From positions 61,389,754 to 61,453,753 of the forward strand of contig NC_061508.1 of the NCBI RefSeq assembly GCF_022539505.1: DNA of 64,000 nt, in the 5' to 3' direction. How positions within the stretch are numbered: the first letter of the stretch is position 1; every line of letters starts with the position of its first letter. This document shows positions 57,999 through 64,000 of this stretch, piece after piece. The translations under genes and the position numbers were made by a program. The notes beneath the pieces are model-generated. The model was not told the origin of the DNA. It ran no database searches and was given only the letters and a program-made list of their open reading frames with translations. This DNA comes from Lolium rigidum. Lineage: Eukaryota; Streptophyta; Magnoliopsida; Poales; Poaceae.

Positions 57999-59835
57999 TT
58001 AATGAATTCTTCCGAAGTTACCACTTGAATAATCGATGTCTTCATTATAAGAATCTCCAGAAATATAATGTTTGAGTATTTGCCCATTCACCACCTGTGT
58101 AGTGTTATCCTTCAATGAAGCATTTTTTATGGCACCAGAACGATACACCTCTTCAATAATAAAAGGCCCTTCCCATTTCGAGAGTAATTTTCCTGCAAAA
58201 AATCTGAGACGAGACCTATACAATAGAACTTTATCACCGACATGGAATTCTCTCTTTAGAATTCTCATATCATGCCACCTTTTAACCTTCTCTTTAAATA
58301 GTTTAGCATTTTCATAGGCTTCATTCCTCCATTCATCTAGAGAACTCAAGTCAAGCAACCTCTTCTTACCGCTAGTTTAAAGTCTCTATTAAGTTCTTTC
58401 ACTGCCCAATACACTTTGTGTTCTAATTTTAAAGGCAAGTGACAAGCTTTTACATAAACCATTTTGTAAGGAGACACACCCATAGGATTTTTATAAGCAG
58501 TTCTATAAGCCCATAAAGCATCATTTAACTTACTAGCCCAATTCTTCCTAGATTCATTAACAATATTTTGCAAGATAGATTTAATCTCTCTATTAGATAA
58601 TTCTACTTGCCCACTTGTTTGAGGATGATAAGCTGAAGAAATTCTATGATTAACATCATATCTAGCAAGTGTCTTTCTAAAACCACCATGAATAAAATGA
58701 GAACCCCCGTCAGTCATAAGATATCTAGGCACACCAAATCTAGGGAAAATAACATCCTTAAGCATTTTTAATGAGGTTTCACCATCAGCACTCTTTGTAG
58801 GTATAGTTTCTACCCATTTAGTAACATAATCAACATCAACAAGTATATGAGTACCTTCTGAAGGACGAAAAGGACCCATAAAGTCAAATCTTCAACATTC
58901 AAATGGTTCAATAACAAGAGAATAACTCATAGGAATTTCATTGCGTCTAGAAATATTACCAACTCTTTGACATTCACCACAAGATAAAATAAACTTTCTT
59001 GCATCTTTAAAGAGCGTAAGCCAATAAAAACCTGATTATAGAACCTTTTGTGCAGTTCTATCTCCAGCATGATGTCCTCCATAAGCACTACCATGACATT
59101 TTCTCAATATATCATGTTGCTCATATTTCGGAACACATCTTCTCATAATACCATCCACTCCTTATTTATATAAGTGTGGGTCATCCCAAAAATAATGCCT
59201 CAAATCATAAAAGAGTTTTCTTATTTGCTGAGCTGTAAATGTTGGAGGCAAATACTTGGAAACAATAAAGTTAGCATAATCAACATACCAAGGACTCTCA
59301 CGCGAGGTTACTTTTATTGCAGCCAATTGTTCATTTGGAAAACTATCATTAACAGGAATATGATCATAAGAAATATTTTCCAATCTAAACAAATTATCAG
59401 CAATAGGATTTTTAGCGCCCTTCCTATCTACAATATGCAAATCAAACTATTGTAAAAGCAACACCCATCTAATAAGACTAGGTTTAGCATCTTTCTTTTC
59501 CATAAGGTATCTAATAGCAGCATGATCGGTATGGATAGTAACGTTCAAATCAACAATGTAAGGTCTAAACTTATTACAAGCAAAGACTACAACTAAGAAT
59601 TCTTTTTCAGTAGTAGCATAATTCTTTTGAGCAGCATCAAGAGTCTTACTAGCATAATGAATAACATTGAACTTCTTATCTACTCGGACAGCACCTACTG
59701 CAAAATCACTAGCATCACACATAATTTCAAAGGGTAAATTCCAATCAGGTGATTGAACAATAGGAGCAGTGGTTAAAGCCTTCTTTAGAGTTTCAAAAGC
59801 TTCCTTACAATCATCATCAAAAATAAAAGGTAAAT
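57999..59835 (-). pseudogene. Gypsy pol remnant: RT connection/RNase H and integrase
   Basis: From 59835 downward: [20 protein letters not shown], RNase H with [20 protein letters not shown] and IHTDHAAI, then a TAG near 59446 and the linker IVDRKGAKNPIADNLFRLEN. After a decayed zinc-finger region, the integrase core (58879 down) keeps its triad in VDVDYVTKW, LMTDGGSHFI and GQVELSNREIK. A frameshift near 58360 leads into the integrase C-terminal ENAKLFKEKVKRWHD and VLLYRSRLRFF. The reverse transcriptase proper and protease are missing, replaced by a LINE piece. Athila-type by linker and protein order. Confidence 0.8.
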
Positions 59836-60396
59836 TCACCGTTGGATGGGGGTCTGACCCAACACATGCCTCTCCCATGCCTTCTTGACCATATCTAACA
59901 ATCCATCCCTATGTAGTCATCCAAGTTTAAATTTAAATTGTTGTCTATGTTGGGGAGTTGGAATTCCAGTAGTCAATAGTATGGGATCATGATCTGGCAG
60001 AGCCACTAGACAAGGTAGATCCCGTACCGAGACCATGGGGTCTTTAACTTCCCATTCTGAGTCCAGCAGTACACGATCTAGTTTCTCGCAAGTCGGCTCC
60101 GGAAGACTATTTTCCCGTGTAATTTGTCTCCCAACCATTGAGATCTCCCTTAAATCCAAATTGTCAATGACAACATTGAACATGAATGGCCAATGCTTGT
60201 TGAACCTCCCCTTGCTCTTCTCATGAGAGTATCTAAGAAAATTAAAATCACCTCCTATAATGATAAGATACGGATTATCTTTCACTAGATTAACTATTTC
60301 ACGAAGTAAGGCAGGTTTGAGAGTGTCCTGAGCAGCCAGTGGCAAAGGACGGAAAAAATTTGAGGTACAAACTAAAAAAAACAATGCAAGTACCAA
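59836..60396 (-). pseudogene. LINE ORF2 endonuclease fragment
   Basis: The minus strand reads ALLREIVNLVKDNPYLIIIG, then GGDFNFLRYSHEKSKGRFNK, FMFNVVIDNLDLREI, RVLLDSEWEV and LPDHDPILLTTG. These are the last strands of the APE-type endonuclease, including the GDFN and SDH-like (PDHDP) catalytic motifs. The frame runs on to [11 protein letters not shown] before switching to Gypsy RT sequence at about 59836. No reverse transcriptase follows, so this is an internal LINE fragment, unrelated in position to the LINE at 5330. Confidence 0.8.
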
Positions 60397-62581
60397 AATA
60401 GACGTAAGACATGAACGTCATATATGATTCTAACGAAATAGTTTAGTACGATAAAAACAAAGACATATTTGAGATACGTAGAGCCCAAAAACATAACAAT
60501 AATACCACCTTAATGCCAAAGCTTTACTTTTTTGTAAAATGAATGATGTTATCGATTAATACTTTTAAATATCCATCGTGAGCAACTAGGTCTTAATGAT
60601 CTTTGTCGCCAAGAAACCCTTCCAATTCACCTTCTCAATGAGGTGATAATGTATTTGATGAAATCATGATGTGTCTTTCAAATATCAAGAAATCTCTAAA
60701 TTTTTAATTCTACACGTTTGAATAATGAATATGACAAAGTTATCCTGCATATACTAAGATTCATGATAAATCTCTGTAATAGGAATACAAAATCATTGTT
60801 ATTTACATTGAACCTAAAATATGAGTCCATGTTTCCAGTGCTAAGTCAATTTTACACAATGTTCACTAAAGCAAGCATAACTTTCTCATACGGAGTCAGT
60901 TTTTGATGCACGACCACTCAAAATATTCAGAAAAAACATGTGCATCTAAATATATTCACCAAAAATCAAGGGAGGGTGGCTGCCCTGCCTTGCCCAGTTG
61001 CCCTAAGGGGAGCTTCGCCCCTGTGAGCAGCCCCATACACGGGAACCAGACTCCAAATAAAATTATCAGATTTATTTCGAATATATAGTTTTATGCGAAA
61101 CTCACCACCCGAAGTATCTAATATTTCCATATTCTTTAAGCTTTCAAGGATTGCTTCTCTTTCTTAGTCCAACTGGATTGTTCTATGCATGAATTCACAC
61201 AATTGAAAATCATCCATTTACTATCGAGGTGTAAGCATGTGCTAATCTTAATTACAACCAGTCGATCCCAACAGTAACTTTGCCAAATCAATCATGCCTG
61301 GCCTTATCACTGAAATTGCTAACTTGTATGTCTGTTCTTGAGCTCTAATGCATGGTTATTCTTCACGTCGAGTGCTCAAGGATGCAACAATGATATACAC
61401 TTGTATAGTTTTGTGCCGGAATAAGATTTCAAACTAGTTTGTCCAGAATTGGCACTTTTTTTGTCTTTCGTGAGGGAGGGTCTTGAGGTGGTTTCTGGAT
61501 GTCTTCTTCAGTTCTGCTATATATATGGTTTTAGAAGGAGATCGCAGTCAATTGGCCAATCAGCACAGAAGTTACAAAAAGATCTTTTCCGACCCAATTT
61601 AACAAGGGAACGATCAGGAAGTAGTTCTAGCTTCGTAACATGGAGAGAAGAATTACAATAACATAAGCTGAAATTTAGAAGTAGCCACCTTGATCGACAG
61701 GTAAATAGGTAATAGGCACCAAACGAAGTCCCTGGCTCTCCCAGTAAATATTTAAAAGAGCTATACGTCAAATTAGTTTTATAGCATTATCATTGTGATT
61801 CAGTAGGCCGTAGTGAAGCACGTGCAATATGCCAGATTGCCAGTTGTTGAAATACTCCTATCCTAGTCAACAGTCATAGAGTATGGAATCATGTACACAC
61901 TTAATCAGTTCGAGACACGTCACACACTCTTTAATTAATTGATTCAATTTGTCTCCAAATTTATTGAATCAAATACATGTGTATCTACTCCTTAATTTGT
62001 TGAAATATTCCGATCCTACTAGCAAATGTTGAGTGAATTAATTTTAAGGGTATATACACTCTACAATCATTGAGTACGCGCCGTCATGCATGAGAGATAA
62101 TTATTGATCAAAACAAAAACTATAATGAAAACGCAAGACATGTGTACATGTGCCAGAGCGGCGCATTCTTTTTTAATCCGATCGCGTGTTGTTGCGACTC
62201 CGGAATCCCGATTCCCCGGTGCTAATCATGCGTATTTATCGGATGCTTGCAGCAGGAGTATTTGTCTTGTGCGCCTAGGTAAATTTCGTCAATTAAACCA
62301 CGTTTTTTCCTTCACAGCAGGCAATATATAAGGAAACGGGTGAGGGGACTAGCTAACTTGACAAAGGTCTCTTCGAGAAGGCAAAAGGCATCTATATTCA
62401 GACATTTGAAACAATATGGATATATATGTATGCCAGGCTTCTACTTTCTTTGTTCTCTTTAATTCTACTAGCCCAACTGTATTTTACTGAAATTCCAGTA
62501 TCACTTGACTATAAGTGAAGGTCACTATGATAGTCTCGTTAATTAATGTGCACTGGAACTGATCATACGCATCCTAAATAG
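60397..62581. other. intergenic, nothing recognised
   Basis: AT-rich, with short ORFs only. A small GC-rich block at 60969-61045 contains an imperfect inverted repeat (AGGGGAGC..TTCGCCCCT). No gene or RNA supported. Confidence 0.5.
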
Positions 62582-62583
62582 TA

Positions 62584-62729
62584 CTCCCTCCGATCACAAA
62601 TATAAGACGTTTTATTGAAATAGATACATCCTATAGTGAGTGAATCTACACACTAAAAATTGATTACATACATATCAAACTAGATGAATGTAAAAAAACT
62701 AAGACGTCTTATAAAGTGAACGGAGGAAG
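62584..62729. mobile_element. Stowaway MITE
   Basis: CTCCCTCCGATCACAAATATAA and the inverse TTATAAAGTGAACGGAGGAAG, flanked by TA (62582-62583, 62730-62731). The interior shares GAGTGAATCTACACACTAAAA with the MITE at 28947. Confidence 0.9.
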
Positions 62730-63030
62730 TATTATTTCACTATTTAGTATCATGCATGCATTTATGTTTACTCTACAGAATTATACAATTTCACTACTCG
62801 TGCACAATCTCGGTCACACCTTCGGTATTTTAACCCATTAGATCATCATGCCATGATCATAAAAAAAGATCATCATGCTAAGAAATTAAACTTAAACTTG
62901 TTCTCTACCGCTAGACGTGACATTAATTTGATGGGAAATCTTCCGTCGTAATAAAGTTCAAGAACAATGCATGAATACTAATGTTCAGTTTATTTTAGAA
63001 TTAAGGTTGCGCAGTAGTTTTGTGATTCAG

Positions 63031-64000
63031 TTTTTCTTTTTTAGATAAAGGGAATATATTAATATCAGAAAATACCAATTACATCCAGCTGCAACAACGC
63101 CCGACCCTAGTGGCAGTACGGATGCATACTGCCAAAAAATAGTAAAGAAAACTAAGAAATAAAAGTCCCACTACAACATTGCAGACCTAGCAACAACAAT
63201 ACAACCACCACCGTGACAACACCTGAAATACAGACTCTCCAAAAGCGACGCCTCCAAGAAGGAAACAGTGCACCAGCGCCGTCGTCGCTCGACTAAAGGT
63301 CTTAAGTTTTCACCCTGAAGATAGTCCCCACACTCAAAATAATGCCTCCAACAAGGTCATTGCCAGACACAACCAATTAAGGCCAAACCTTGGGTTTTTA
63401 CCCTGAGAGATAAGACTCTGAACTTCACCTGTGCTGCCGCCCCCACATGCATACCACAGCTGCGGAGCCTGGAACGCCTGCCGCCCCACATGCATACCAC
63501 TGCTGCGGAGCCTGGAACGCCAAGAAAATCCCTCAGCATCACGGAGACTCGAACCTCCTTTAGCCAGTCCACCAATTCGGACTTCATGATATTCCTTCTT
63601 ATGACTTCACCATGGACCGAAGAGTCACTTGATGTCCACACAGAATAGAGCTTCGCGCCGCTCCCTCCGGAACCAAACGGTCAGAATAAAAACATGGGTG
63701 CGCGCGACCGAATACCACCCGATCCAGCAAACTCCAGGCAAAAGATGCACTGTTCCATTCGCCGGCGGAGCTTTCCGGAACTCATCTCTCCAGCCAGATC
63801 AAGGCAAACTGACCTCCGGTAGATCTTCATCTTCGCTTGCGAGAAACCCGAGGACCGCCACCAAAAACAAAGCAAGACCAGCAGCCCCACGCCGCCAGTT
63901 CCTCCTGCCGGATCACCAGGAAAGAGGACGGCAGCGCGGATCATGCGTACCACCACCGAACCATCACCGGGGGCGGAGGCCGCCACCGCTCCACGAATCC
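63031..64000 (-). mobile_element. non-LTR-type retroelement 3' part (runs out of window)
   Basis: On the minus strand it ends with TAATATATTCCCTTTATCT and an A-rich tail (T-rich 63031-63042), a typical end of Triticeae LINE-related elements. Upstream it is GC-rich with open frames lacking known domains (63681-63986, 63357-63641 minus). A 44-45 base tandem duplication lies at 63436-63524. The 5' end is beyond the window. Confidence 0.45.

Noticed and set aside
1..64000. CRISPR arrays, bacterial operons, rRNA genes or organellar inserts
   Set aside because: No regularly spaced repeats with unique spacers, no Shine-Dalgarno-spaced gene runs, and no rRNA or plastid gene words were seen.

Overview
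The window is plant nuclear DNA from a grass. It is probably a Pooideae species of the Triticeae or a close relative (wheat, Aegilops, barley group). Three things point there: intron-bearing plant genes with GT-AG splice sites, many Stowaway-type MITEs starting CTCCCTCC at TA dinucleotides, and nested LTR retrotransposons that resemble Triticeae Angela/BARE-type Copia and Athila- and Tat-type Gypsy families. Three 100-N scaffold gaps (577-676, 18465-18564, 52623-52722) split it into four contigs.

Only four protein-coding host genes and one tRNA gene can be supported. (1) tRNA-Trp(CCA) at 5145-5216, + strand. (2) A single-exon FANTASTIC FOUR (FAF)-domain gene at 8491-9204, minus strand, with a TATA box. 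(3) A glutaredoxin-DEP-DUF547 fusion gene, + strand, CDS 25947-31531 in six coding exons after a leader intron, 712 aa. (4) A MATE/DETOXIFICATION transporter, + strand, CDS 34407-36503 in eight exons, 481 aa. (5) A membrane-anchored ubiquitin-fold (MUB) protein, minus strand, CDS 43467-40878 in three exons, 118 aa, with a prenylation box. The three multi-exon models were checked exon by exon and keep frame throughout.

Layout: 1-576 is an LTR fragment. 677-9700 holds tandem repeats with a MITE insertion, a complete but decayed PIF/Harbinger element carrying an antisense B3-like pseudogene, the tRNA, a 5'-truncated LINE and the FAF gene. 10400-18464 is nested LTR debris: a Copia 3' end on the minus strand, broken by a 4.2-kb TSD-flanked element and ended by a Tat-like LTR. 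18565-24340 holds an LTR inserted in a Harbinger transposase, a non-LTR-like retroposon and a Harbinger ORF1 element. 24370-43800 is the gene island. 44100-52622 is Copia pol debris split by a Tat-like Gypsy element. 52723-60400 is Athila-like Gypsy material joined to a LINE piece. 60400-64000 is intergenic, with a MITE and another non-LTR-like element.

The strongest structural observation concerns the Copia pol sequence that stops at 45866 (+). It resumes, in frame and in the opposite orientation, at 17345, with the same 5-bp target duplication (GTATC) at both edges of the same LTR family. The LTR at 17346-18464 (inverted) also matches the LTR at 45867 better than the LTR at 51466 does. Flipping the block 18565-52622, whose ends are both N gaps, repairs this junction. 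It also puts the LTR at 18565-19279 in the same orientation as the gag-pro fragment after 52723. The simplest reading is that this contig is misoriented in the scaffold; a real inversion between repeats is the alternative. No bacterial, CRISPR, organellar or viral system was found.
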